A stretch of 60,965 nucleotides of DNA from Aestuariicoccus sp032586235 (GTDB taxonomy: Bacteria; Pseudomonadota; Alphaproteobacteria; Rhodobacterales; Rhodobacteraceae). Both the position numbers and the translations under genes were made by a program. Positions 42,020 to 49,855 of the stretch are shown here, in pieces. The DNA is taken from contig NZ_JAWHTD010000025.1 in the NCBI RefSeq assembly GCF_032586235.1, forward strand, positions 1-60,965, read 5' to 3'. Every line of letters starts with the position of its first letter. Positions within the stretch are counted from its first letter, which is position 1. A model generated the notes under the pieces. That model worked only from the letters and a program-made list of their open reading frames with translations, was not told the DNA's origin and did not search any database.

Positions 42020-44065
42020 GTGGACATCCAAGCGCTGAAAGCCGCCCACCCCGATCACTGGAACCGCGCCGCCGCAATCCGCGCCCTGGCGCTCGACGCC
42101 GTGGCCGCCGCCAATTCCGGCCACTCCGGCATGCCCATCGGCATGGCCGACGTCGCCACCGTGCTTTACTCGAAGCATCTGAAGTTCGACGCCGCCAACC
42201 CCACCTGGCCCGACCGCGACCGGTTCATCCTGTCGGCGGGTCACGGTTCGATGCTGCTTTACGCGCTGCTCTATCTCTGCGGCGATGCCGAGATCACGCT
42301 GGACGAGATCAAGAACTTCCGCCAGTGGGGCTCGCGCACCGCGGGCCACCCCGAAAACACCCACGCCACCGCGGTCGAGACCACGACCGGCCCGCTGGGT
42401 CAGGGGATTTCCAACTCGGTCGGCTTTGCCATCGCCGAGGAAGCGCTGCGCGCGCGCTTCGGGCAAAAGCTGGTCGATCACCACACCTATGTCATCGCCG
42501 GCGACGGCTGCCTGATGGAGGGCGTCAGCCACGAGGCCATCGGCCTCGCCGGCCGCTATGGCCTGGGACGGCTGATCGTATTCTGGGACAACAACGACAT
42601 CACCATCGACGGCAAGGTGTCGCTGTCGGACCGCACCGACCAGGTCGCACGCTTCAAGGCGGCGGGCTGGCACGTACAGGAAATCGACGGGCATAACCCC
42701 GATGAGATCGACGCTGCTATCGTGGCGGCCAAGGCCTCTGCCCAGCCCTCGATGATCGCCTGCAAGACCCATATCGCCCTGGGCCACGCAGCGCAGGACA
42801 CCTCCAAGGGGCACGGCGCGCTGACCAACGCCGATCAGAACGCCGCCGCGAAAGAGGCCTGGGGCTGGACCACCGGCCCCTTCGAAGTGCCCGCCGACAT
42901 CAAGACCTGGTGGGAAGAGGTCGGCGCGCGCGGCGCCGCCGACCGCGACGCCTGGGAGGCGCGTCTGGAAAAGGCGCCCAAGAACCGCCAGGCCGAATTC
43001 GCCCGCGTCATCGCCGGCAAGGCACCGAAAAAGCTCTCGGCCACCATCAAGGCGCTGAAAAAGCAGATCAGCGAAGCGCAGCCCAAGGTCGCCACGCGCA
43101 AATCCTCGGAAATGGTGCTCGAGGTGGTGAACCCGATCATGCCCGAGACCATCGGCGGCTCGGCCGACCTGACGGGGTCCAACAACACGCTGACCGCCGA
43201 CATGGGTGTCTTTGACGAGACCAACCGCGGCGGGCGCTACATCTATTACGGCATCCGCGAACACGGCATGGCGGCGGCGATGAACGGCATGGCGCTGCAC
43301 GGCGGCATCCGGCCCTATGGCGGCACGTTCATGTGCTTTACCGACTACGCCCGCCCCGCGATGCGTCTGGCCGCGCTGATGCAGGTGCCGGCGGTCTTTG
43401 TGATGACCCACGACAGCATCGGCCTGGGCGAGGACGGCCCGACCCACCAGCCGGTCGAGCATCTGGCGATCAGCCGCGCGACGCCCAACACGCTGGTGTT
43501 CCGCCCCGCCGACACGGTCGAAACCGCCGAGGCCTGGGAGATTGCGCTGACCCAGACCGGCACGCCGTCCGTGCTGTCGCTGACCCGCCAGGGCCTGCCG
43601 ACGGTGCGCAAGGATCACAAGAACTCGAACCTGGTCGAGAAAGGCGCCTATGTGCTGGCCGATGCCGAGGGCAAGCGCCAGGCGATCCTGATGGCCACCG
43701 GGTCGGAGGTCGAGATCGCGCTGGCCGCGCGCGACATCCTGCAGGCCGAGGGGATCGGCACGCGGGTCGTGTCGATGCCCTGCTGGGAGCTTTTCGAGGC
43801 GCAGGACGAAGCCTACCGCAAACGCGTCCTGCCCGGCGGCCCGGTGCGCGTGGGCATCGAGGCGGGCATCCGCTTTGGCTGGGACCGCTGGCTCTTCGGC
43901 GAGCGCGGCAAGCGCGAGAAGTCGGGCTTTGTCGGGATGCACGGCTTCGGCGCCTCGGCCCCGGCGGACGTGCTCTACAAAGAGTTCGGCATCACGCCCG
44001 AGGCCACCGCGCAGAAAGTGCGCGACCTGATCGAAGGCCGCTGGCAACCCGATCCGCGCACGTAA
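42020..44065 (+). CDS. tkt: Transketolase
   Basis: 681 residues. Thiamine diphosphate enzyme moving two-carbon units between sugar phosphates in the pentose phosphate and Calvin routes. Visible are the N-terminal ALDAVAAANSGHSGMPIGMA, the TPP motif GDGCLMEGVSHEAIGLAG with its closing NND, the Pyr domain (TDYARPAMRLAALM) and a normal C-terminal domain. It begins the central-carbon block and is followed by a hairpin and a terminator. The 206 bases upstream (41814-42019), divergent with the coiled-coil gene, hold no recognisable gene. Confidence 0.97.
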   Translation: MDIQALKAAHPDHWNRAAAIRALALDAVAAANSGHSGMPIGMADVATVLYSKHLKFDAANPTWPDRDRFILSAGHGSMLLYALLYLCGDAEITLDEIKNFRQWGSRTAGHPENTHATAVETTTGPLGQGISNSVGFAIAEEALRARFGQKLVDHHTYVIAGDGCLMEGVSHEAIGLAGRYGLGRLIVFWDNNDITIDGKVSLSDRTDQVARFKAAGWHVQEIDGHNPDEIDAAIVAAKASAQPSMIACKTHIALGHAAQDTSKGHGALTNADQNAAAKEAWGWTTGPFEVPADIKTWWEEVGARGAADRDAWEARLEKAPKNRQAEFARVIAGKAPKKLSATIKALKKQISEAQPKVATRKSSEMVLEVVNPIMPETIGGSADLTGSNNTLTADMGVFDETNRGGRYIYYGIREHGMAAAMNGMALHGGIRPYGGTFMCFTDYARPAMRLAALMQVPAVFVMTHDSIGLGEDGPTHQPVEHLAISRATPNTLVFRPADTVETAEAWEIALTQTGTPSVLSLTRQGLPTVRKDHKNSNLVEKGAYVLADAEGKRQAILMATGSEVEIALAARDILQAEGIGTRVVSMPCWELFEAQDEAYRKRVLPGGPVRVGIEAGIRFGWDRWLFGERGKREKSGFVGMHGFGASAPADVLYKEFGITPEATAQKVRDLIEGRWQPDPRT

Positions 44066-44071
44066 GACACA

Positions 44072-44094
44072 GGTCCCGGACGTGATCCGGGACC
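44072..44094 (+). repeat. Inverted repeat after tkt
   Basis: GGTCCCGGA, five bases, TCCGGGACC: a perfect nine-base stem 7 bases past the tkt stop, without a T run. Confidence 0.6.
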
Positions 44095-44114
44095 TCTTCC
44101 GCGCCCAGACCAAG

Positions 44115-44147
44115 AGACCCCGGATCACCTCCGGGGTCTTTGCGTTT
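44115..44147 (+). terminator. Terminator downstream of tkt
   Basis: AGACCCCGG, seven bases, CCGGGGTCT, then TTTGCGTTTT: a nine-base stem with a T-rich tail. Confidence 0.8.
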
Positions 44148-44179
44148 TGACGTGACGGATGTTTCGGGGAACGAAGCTC

Positions 44180-45148
44180 TCAGTGGGCGCTCTTCTTGCC
44201 GCTGACAGCCGCGATGGCCGGGCCGACGATCCGGGTTGCGATGGGGATCAGGATCAGCCCGTAGATCAGGCCGAAGACCCCGTCCAGCGCCGCCGTCACC
44301 GCCCATTGCGCCGCGCCTGCGATCTGCGGCAGGGCGTGGGCCGCGGCCTCGGCCAGCACCTCGATACTGTGGCCCGGCTCGGCGATGTGGTATTCGTGAA
44401 AGCCGTGCAGCATGATCGACCCGCCGACCCACAGCATGGCCGCGGTGCCGACGACGGACAGCACCTTGAGCAGCACCGGCATGAATTTTACCAGCCCGCG
44501 CCCAAAGCCGCGCCCCGCCCCCGTCCGCGCGTTCTGCGCCAGAAAGAGCCCCACGTCGTCCATCTTGACGATCAGCCCGACCGATCCGTAGACCGCCACA
44601 GTCACGCCCACCCCCACGACCGCCAGCGTCGCGGCCTGGAGATAGACGTTCGGCGCCTCGATCGCGGCCAGCGCGATGGTCATGATCTCGGCCGAGAGGA
44701 TGAAATCGGTCTTGATCGCGCCGCGGACCTTTTCCTCTTCCAGATGGCCCGGATCCTTGACCGACATATCCGCCTCGACCCGGGCGTCGGCATGGGGAAA
44801 GAGCGCGTGGAATATCTTTTCCGCCCCTTCGAAACATAAATAGGACCCGCCCAGCATCAGCAGCGGCGTGATCAGCCAGGGCGCAAAATTGGCCAGCAGC
44901 ATGGCCAGCGGCAAGAGGATCACCAGCTTGTTGAAGAACGACCCTCGCGTGATCCGCCAGATGATCGGCAGTTCGCGCGCGGGCGCGAAGCCCTGCACGT
45001 ATTTCGGCGTCACCGCTGCGTCGTCGATAATCACGCCCGCCGTCTTGCTGCCGGCCTTGGCGGCGGCGGCGGCGACATCGTCCACGCTTGTGGCCGCGAC
45101 CTTGGCAATGGCCGCGACATCGTCCAGCAGCGCCAGCAAACCGCTCAT
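44180..45148 (-). CDS. DUF808 family membrane protein
   Basis: 322 residues. YedI/DUF808 family: MSGLLALLDDVAAIAKVAA at the N-terminus, KTAGVIIDDAAVTPKYVQGF, and about six hydrophobic helices with YLCFEGAEKIFHALFP in the middle. Inner-membrane protein of unknown function. GAGGGAG upstream sets the ATG at 45148. It is convergent with tkt and divergent from the first gap gene. Confidence 0.88.
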   Translation of the reverse strand: MSGLLALLDDVAAIAKVAATSVDDVAAAAAKAGSKTAGVIIDDAAVTPKYVQGFAPARELPIIWRITRGSFFNKLVILLPLAMLLANFAPWLITPLLMLGGSYLCFEGAEKIFHALFPHADARVEADMSVKDPGHLEEEKVRGAIKTDFILSAEIMTIALAAIEAPNVYLQAATLAVVGVGVTVAVYGSVGLIVKMDDVGLFLAQNARTGAGRGFGRGLVKFMPVLLKVLSVVGTAAMLWVGGSIMLHGFHEYHIAEPGHSIEVLAEAAAHALPQIAGAAQWAVTAALDGVFGLIYGLILIPIATRIVGPAIAAVSGKKSAH

Positions 45149-45263
45149 GCAACATCTCCCTCGTTCTGGCGCCAAACTAGCCTGTGTCGCCGCCCATGCA
45201 ACCGCGCAGTGCCGGACCGCCGCCCGGGCGTGACGATTCCCCATCCCGATGGCGGCCCAAGGC

Positions 45264-45329
45264 CGTTACCGCAAACGCGCCGGATCGTTAGCGCCACCAT
45301 CCGCGCGGTCCGGAAATTTAACGCTAACA
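45264..45329. promoter_or_regulatory. Three CceR-like palindromes upstream of gap (GapB-like)
   Basis: Sites at 45264-45277 (CGTTACCGCAAACG, weak), 45286-45299 (CGTTAGCGCCACCA) and 45316-45329 (ATTTAACGCTAACA) resemble the TGxTAxCGxTAxCA operator I recall for the LacI-type carbon regulator CceR of Rhodobacter. A close match also precedes the second gap gene. Confidence 0.45.
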
Positions 45330-45415
45330 TATTGCCAAAAAAGCAAAATCCGCCTTCCTGCCTGGCGCATACTTTCGTATACGACTGCAAAGGCAATCGC
45401 GCAGGAGACCCGATC

Positions 45416-46420
45416 ATGACCGTGACCCTAGGCATCAACGGCTTTGGCCGCATCGGGCGCTGCACCCTCGCCCATATCGCTGAATCCGCGCGCAACGACG
45501 TGCAGGTGGTCAAGATCAACGCCACCGGCCCGATCGAGACCAACGCCCATCTGCTGCGCTACGACAGCGTCCACGGCCGCTTCGGCGGCGAGGTGCGGGT
45601 CGACGGCAACACCATGGACCTGGGCCGCGGCCCGATGGAGGTCTTCTCGACCTATGAGCCCGCAGAGCTCGACTGGTCGGGCTGTGACGTGGTGCTGGAA
45701 TGCACTGGCAAGTTCAACGACGGGCAGAAATCCGCCGTGCACCTTGAGCGTGGTGCCAAGAAGGTGCTGATCTCGGCGCCCGCGTCGAATGTCGACCGCA
45801 CCGTGGTCTACGGCGTCAACCACCGCGACATGCTGGCGGACGAGCGGATGATCTCGAACGGGTCCTGCACCACCAACTGCCTGGCCCCGCTGGCCAAGGT
45901 GCTGGACGAGGCCATTGGCATCGAAAGCGGCATCATGACCACAATCCACAGCTACACCGGCGACCAGCCGACGCTGGACCGCCGGCACAAGGACCTTTAC
46001 CGCGCGCGCGCCGCGGCAATGGCGATGATCCCCACCTCCACCGGGGCCGCGAAGGCGCTGGGGGAAGTGCTGCCGAACCTCGCGGGCAAGCTCGACGGCA
46101 CCGCCATGCGCGTGCCCACGCCCAACGTCAGCGCCGTGGACCTGACGTTCGAGGCGGGCCGCGACGTGACCGCCGAGGATGTCAACGAGGTGGTGGCCGA
46201 GGCTGCCGCGGGCCGCATGGGCACCGTGCTGGCCTACGACCCCGAGCCCAAGGTTTCGATCGACTTCAACCACACCACCGCCAGCTCGATCTTTGCGCCC
46301 GACCAGACCAAGGTCGTGGGCCGCCGCCTGGTGCGGGTGCTGGCGTGGTACGACAACGAATGGGGCTTTTCGGCGCGCATGGCCGATGTCGCCTCGGCGA
46401 TGGGGCGTCTGCTGCACTGA
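45416..46420 (+). CDS. gapB: Glyceraldehyde-3-phosphate dehydrogenase, GapB-like
   Basis: 334 residues. Type I GAPDH: Rossmann INGFGRIGR, catalytic Cys in NGSCTTNCLAP, and WYDNEWGFS near the end. The cofactor-discriminating position after the second strand reads VVKINATG, with Ala where NAD-specific enzymes have Asp, the change seen in NADP-dependent GapB enzymes. An anabolic or gluconeogenic role is therefore likely, opposite to the second gap copy at 48254. AGGAG precedes the ATG. CceR-like sites lie upstream. Confidence 0.9.
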   Translation: MTVTLGINGFGRIGRCTLAHIAESARNDVQVVKINATGPIETNAHLLRYDSVHGRFGGEVRVDGNTMDLGRGPMEVFSTYEPAELDWSGCDVVLECTGKFNDGQKSAVHLERGAKKVLISAPASNVDRTVVYGVNHRDMLADERMISNGSCTTNCLAPLAKVLDEAIGIESGIMTTIHSYTGDQPTLDRRHKDLYRARAAAMAMIPTSTGAAKALGEVLPNLAGKLDGTAMRVPTPNVSAVDLTFEAGRDVTAEDVNEVVAEAAAGRMGTVLAYDPEPKVSIDFNHTTASSIFAPDQTKVVGRRLVRVLAWYDNEWGFSARMADVASAMGRLLH

Positions 46421-46445
46421 CCCGACCTTTACGCGCAAGACCAAG

Positions 46446-46475
46446 GCCCGGATCGACAAGATCCGGGCTTTTTTC
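46446..46475 (+). terminator. Terminator after the GapB-like gene
   Basis: GCCCGGAT, seven bases, ATCCGGGC, then six T residues. Confidence 0.85.
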
Positions 46476-46574
46476 GTGCCGACCGGCGGGGAACCGCTCT
46501 AAACCGGGGGTGTAGAGGCGGTCAGCCGGTCGCCAGTCCAATGGTCCGACGCGCCTCCATGCCCTTTTTACGGA

Positions 46575-46603
46575 AAGACCCGCGGCACTCCCGCCCGGGT
46601 CTT
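46575..46603. repeat. Inverted repeat in the leader of the PepSY gene
   Basis: AAGACCCG at 46575-46582 pairs with CGGGTCTT at 46596-46603, just before the ribosome site AAGGAAAGG. It could be a leader hairpin or the remnant of a terminator; no T run follows. Confidence 0.4.
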
Positions 46604-46623
46604 CCCAAGGAAAGGACACCGAC

Positions 46624-46872
46624 ATGACCCGCATTCTCACCCTCACCCTCGCCGCCCTTCTGCCCGTGGCCGCCTTTGCCTCTGGCGACGATGCGCTGGA
46701 CGCCACCACCGCCGACCAGATCCGCACCCGGCTGACCGCCGAAGGCTACTACGTGCGCAAGATCGAACGCGAGGACGGCATGATCGAGGTTTACGCCCTG
46801 AAGGACGGCCAGAAATACGAGCTTTATCTCGACGCCGCGCTGAACGTCGTGCGCAGCAAGATCGACGACTGA
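46624..46872 (+). CDS. Secreted PepSY domain protein
   Basis: 82 residues. A signal peptide (MTRILTLTLAALLPVAAFA, cleavage near residue 19-20) and a single PepSY domain (TADQIRTRLTAEGYYVRKIE then EVYALKDGQKYELYLD). Periplasmic. PepSY proteins are often found with membrane cytochromes or oxidoreductases, and here a cytochrome b gene follows 26 bases later. AAGGAAAGG precedes the start. Confidence 0.85.
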   Translation: MTRILTLTLAALLPVAAFASGDDALDATTADQIRTRLTAEGYYVRKIEREDGMIEVYALKDGQKYELYLDAALNVVRSKIDD

Positions 46873-46898
46873 TCCGCGCCCCGAAGAGGGAACACATC

Positions 46899-47438
46899 AT
46901 GAGAACCTATCGCATCTGGGATCCCTTCGTGCGGCTCTTTCACTGGTCGCTGGTGATCGGCTTTACCGCCAACGCGTTTTTCATCGACGACGACAGCGCG
47001 CAGCACGAATGGGTCGGCTATGCCGTGGTTGCGCTGATCGCGCTGCGGCTGGTCTGGGGGCTGATCGGCCCGCGCTACGCGCGGTTTGCCAGCTTCTGGC
47101 CCAGGCCGCAGGGCATTCGGGACCAGCTTTCCGACCTCGCCACCGGCCGCCGCCGCGTGCATCTGGGGCATACGCCGCTGGGCGGCGTGATGATCCTGAA
47201 CCTGCTGGGCACGATCCTGCTGCTCGGTCTGACCGGCTGGCTGATGACCACCACGGCCTTTTGGGGCGTCGAATGGGTGGAAGAGGCGCATGAGGCCCTT
47301 GTGCTCTGGGCTGAATTCAGCATCGTTCTGCATATCGCCGCCGTGCTGTGGGAAAGCCTGCGCACCGGTGTCAACCTGCCCCGCGCCATGGTCACAGGAC
47401 GCAAAGACATGCCCGACAACGCCCGTATCGCCCCATGA
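46899..47438 (+). CDS. Cytochrome b561-type di-haem membrane protein
   Basis: 179 residues, four membrane helices. It begins RIWDPFVRLFHWSLVIGF, the hydrogenase-type cytochrome b signature, with likely haem-ligand histidines in the first helix (FHW), HEWVGYAVV, GHTPLG and the last helices (EEAHEALVL, VLHIAAVLWE). It should pass electrons between the quinone pool and a periplasmic partner. Its stop overlaps the LuxR start (ATGA). Confidence 0.88.
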   Translation: MRTYRIWDPFVRLFHWSLVIGFTANAFFIDDDSAQHEWVGYAVVALIALRLVWGLIGPRYARFASFWPRPQGIRDQLSDLATGRRRVHLGHTPLGGVMILNLLGTILLLGLTGWLMTTTAFWGVEWVEEAHEALVLWAEFSIVLHIAAVLWESLRTGVNLPRAMVTGRKDMPDNARIAP

Positions 47439-47947
47439 GCCCAGCCGCGACCGAGGCCAAACCGCTCGCCCTGCTGGTCCTGATCGCCGCGCAAAGCTTT
47501 TGCGCGGCCTTCTTTCTGTGGGACGTGGCCGCCGACGGCGGGGCCCTGGGCTGGGCGGCGCTGCGCTCGGCGCATTTCCTGATCGAGCTTCTGGCGGCGC
47601 TGGCGCTGGTGGCGGCGGTGATCTTCGAGACGCGCTACCTGCTGCGGCTGCTGCGCCGCAAGGCGCATCTGGAAGAACAGCTGGGCCTCGCCGCCGGGGC
47701 GTTTCACGATATCGTCACCGACCGGTTCCAGCGCTGGGGGCTGACGCCGTCGGAACAGGATGTGGCGATGTTCCTGCTCAAGGGCTTCGGCATCCCCGAA
47801 ATCGCCCAATTGCGTGGCAGCGCCGAGGGCACGGTCAAGGCGCATCTCAATGGCATCTACCGCAAGGCCGATGTGACCGGGCGCGGGGCCTTCGTCAGCC
47901 TTTTCATCGAGGACCTGATGAGCGGCCTCCCCCAAGATCGCGGATGA
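47435..47947 (+). CDS. Membrane-anchored LuxR-type regulator
   Basis: 170 residues. Two membrane helices (about residues 12-30 and 44-65) are followed by a short coiled segment (LLRRKAHLEEQLGLA) and a LuxR/GerE helix-turn-helix (LTPSEQDVAMFLLKGFGIPEIAQLRGSA read in two parts, then GTVKAHLNGIYRKADV). There is no receiver or autoinducer domain. Coupled by ATGA overlap to the cytochrome b gene, so it may read a membrane or redox state and act on DNA from the membrane. Targets are unknown. Confidence 0.85.
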   Translation: MSPAATEAKPLALLVLIAAQSFCAAFFLWDVAADGGALGWAALRSAHFLIELLAALALVAAVIFETRYLLRLLRRKAHLEEQLGLAAGAFHDIVTDRFQRWGLTPSEQDVAMFLLKGFGIPEIAQLRGSAEGTVKAHLNGIYRKADVTGRGAFVSLFIEDLMSGLPQDRG

Positions 47948-47996
47948 CAGCGCCCCGCCCGTCTGACACAAGAGCCCCGAAAAGACGGAGCCAGTC

Positions 47997-48140
47997 ATGA
48001 CCAATTCCATCGCCATCGCCCTCGGCCTGCTGATCGTCGGGCTGCTGGGTTTGGATTACCTGGTGTTCGGCTCTGACCACCTGATTTTTCTGGGCAAGAA
48101 GTTCTTTGAACTGCTCGATTGGGTGGCCTTCTGGCGTTGA
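47997..48140 (+). CDS. 47-residue membrane peptide before gap
   Basis: Short ORF MTNSIAIALGLLIVGLLGLD... ending ELLDWVAFWR, with one hydrophobic helix (residues 5-24) and an amphipathic C-terminal part. ACGGAG lies 7 bases before the ATG, giving a good ribosome site. I recall similar small ORFs just before gap genes in relatives, but no function is known. It lies 49 bases after the LuxR gene and 113 before gap. Confidence 0.7.
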   Translation: MTNSIAIALGLLIVGLLGLDYLVFGSDHLIFLGKKFFELLDWVAFWR

Positions 48141-48204
48141 TCCCGCGTCCCTGTTGACCCCGCGCGCCATGCGCCCCACCTTGACCTTGGACGGATTATC
48201 TGGT

Positions 48205-48218
48205 CGTTAGCGGTAACA
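48205..48218. promoter_or_regulatory. CceR-like palindrome upstream of gap
   Basis: CGTTAGCGGTAACA fits TGxTAxCGxTAxCA at every fixed position except the first. It lies 36-49 bases before the start codon. Confidence 0.5.
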
Positions 48219-48253
48219 TCCGCAAAACGACGCCAAGCAGCGAGGAGATTTTC

Positions 48254-49258
48254 ATGACCGTCAAGGTTGCCATCAACGGATTTGGACGCATCGGGCGCAA
48301 CGTTCTGCGCGCGATCATCGAGTCGGGCCGCACCGATATCGAGGTGGTCGCGATCAACGATCTGGGCCCGGTAGAGACCAACGCCCATCTGCTTCAATAC
48401 GACAGCGTGCACGGCCGCTTCCCGGTCGAGGTGAAGACGGGCGAGAATTCGATCGACGTGGGCCGTGGCCCGATCGCCGTCACCGCGATCCGCAACCCGG
48501 CCGACCTGCCGTGGAAGCACATCGACGTGGTGATGGAATGCACCGGCATCTTCACCAGCAAGGAGGCCTGCAAGGCGCATCTGGAAAACGGATCGAGCCG
48601 GGTGCTGATCTCGGCCCCGGGCAAGGATGCCGACAAGACCATCGTCTACGGGGTCAACCACGACACGCTGACCAGCGACGATATCATCGTGTCCAACGCC
48701 TCTTGCACCACCAACTGCCTGTCGCCGGTGGCCAAGGTGCTGCACGACACCATCGGCATCACCCGCGGTTTCATGACCACGATCCACAGCTATACCGGCG
48801 ACCAGCCGACGCTGGACACGATGCACAAGGATCTCTACCGCGCCCGCGCGGCGGCTATGTCGATGATCCCCACCTCGACCGGTGCTGCCAAGGCCGTGGG
48901 GCTGGTGCTGCCCGAGCTGAACGGCAAGCTCGACGGCGTGGCGATCCGCGTGCCGACGCCCAACGTGTCGGTCGTCGACCTGACCTTCGAGGCCGCCCGC
49001 GCCACCAGCGCCGATGAAATCAACGACGCCATCCGCAAGGCCGCCGCCGCTGCCCCGCTCAAGGGCATTCTGGGGGTGACCGACGCCAAGCTGGTCAGCA
49101 TGGATTTCAACCACGACCCGCATTCCTCGGTCTTCGCCACCGATCAGACCAAGGTCATGGACGGCACCATGTGCCGGATCCTGACGTGGTACGACAACGA
49201 ATGGGGGTTCTCGAACCGCATGGCCGACACCGCCGTGGCGATGGGCAAGCTCATCTGA
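48254..49258 (+). CDS. gap: Glyceraldehyde-3-phosphate dehydrogenase, NAD type
   Basis: 334 residues. Type I GAPDH with INGFGRIGR, catalytic Cys in NASCTTNCLSP and WYDNEWGFSNRM. The cofactor position reads VVAINDLG, with the Asp typical of NAD enzymes, so this copy suits glycolytic (Entner-Doudoroff) flux. GAGGAG precedes the ATG. About 2.8 kb from the GapB-like paralogue, same strand. Confidence 0.95.
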   Translation: MTVKVAINGFGRIGRNVLRAIIESGRTDIEVVAINDLGPVETNAHLLQYDSVHGRFPVEVKTGENSIDVGRGPIAVTAIRNPADLPWKHIDVVMECTGIFTSKEACKAHLENGSSRVLISAPGKDADKTIVYGVNHDTLTSDDIIVSNASCTTNCLSPVAKVLHDTIGITRGFMTTIHSYTGDQPTLDTMHKDLYRARAAAMSMIPTSTGAAKAVGLVLPELNGKLDGVAIRVPTPNVSVVDLTFEAARATSADEINDAIRKAAAAAPLKGILGVTDAKLVSMDFNHDPHSSVFATDQTKVMDGTMCRILTWYDNEWGFSNRMADTAVAMGKLI

Positions 49259-49283
49259 CCCCTTCGCCCTCGGCGAAAAACCC

Positions 49284-49313
49284 AAGGCCCGGTCCCCGCG
49301 ACCGGGCCTTTTT
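49284..49313 (+). terminator. Terminator after gap
   Basis: AGGCCCGGT and ACCGGGCCT form a nine-base stem followed by five T residues. Confidence 0.85.
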
Positions 49314-49388
49314 CATGCGCGCCCGCCATGCATCCAGTGCATCGGGGCTTTCCGTTTTCGTCAATTGTGCTGCGCTGCAGCAAGCATA

Positions 49389-49402
49389 TGTTAGCGCCAA
49401 CG
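49389..49402. promoter_or_regulatory. Possible weak CceR-like site before the DUF1127 pair
   Basis: TGTTAGCGCCAACG matches TGxTAxCGxTAxCA at all but two fixed positions. It lies 30 bases before the first DUF1127 start. Confidence 0.3.
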
Positions 49403-49431
49403 GAAACGAAGAAAGGCGAAAGGAGACAATC

Positions 49432-49602
49432 ATGACGCTGCTCTCCACCCTGCGCACGAACATCGCCAAGCGTGCACAATACCGGCGCACCGTTCAGGAA
49501 CTGCGGCACCTGCCGCTGGACGTGGCGCTGGACCTCGACATCAATCCCGGCGACGCCGAGCGGATCGCCGCCCGTGCCGTCTATGGCAACAATGCGCTGT
49601 AA
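49432..49602 (+). CDS. DUF1127 family small protein (copy 1)
   Basis: 56 residues. YjiS-like DUF1127 protein: RRTVQELRHLPLDVALDLDI is the family core and AARAVYGNNAL ends it. AAAGGAG precedes the ATG. In Rhodobacter and Agrobacterium such small basic proteins affect RNA turnover, stress and phosphate responses. It is paired with a second copy 36 bases downstream. Confidence 0.85.
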   Translation: MTLLSTLRTNIAKRAQYRRTVQELRHLPLDVALDLDINPGDAERIAARAVYGNNAL

Positions 49603-49638
49603 CCCACTGCGCAACCGAGATTTTCAAGGAACGAACCC

Positions 49639-49797
49639 ATGACCCATCTGATGCAGAACTGGCGCAACCGGATCGCCAAACGCGCCGCCTTCTCCGACAC
49701 GCTGCACGAGTTGCAGAGCCTGCCGCTTAACGTGAAACTCGACCTCGACATCGCGGGGATCGAAAGCAAAGTGGCCGCGCGCGCCGTCTACGGCTAA
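49639..49797 (+). CDS. DUF1127 family small protein (copy 2)
   Basis: 52 residues. Same pattern as copy 1 (RIAKRAAFSDTLHELQSLPL, then LDLDIAG and VAARAVYG). The second of a tandem pair, probably an old duplication within one transcript. AAGGA lies upstream of the ATG, and a terminator follows 17 bases after the stop. Confidence 0.83.
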   Translation: MTHLMQNWRNRIAKRAAFSDTLHELQSLPLNVKLDLDIAGIESKVAARAVYG

Positions 49798-49813
49798 GCC
49801 CCGCACCACGGAC

Positions 49814-49840
49814 AAAGGCCGCCCCCCGGGGCGGCCTTTT
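49814..49840 (+). terminator. Terminator after the DUF1127 pair
   Basis: AAGGCCGCCCC and GGGGCGGCCTT form a strong stem ending in TTTT. Confidence 0.85.
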
Positions 49841-49855
49841 GCGTTTCAGCGCCGC

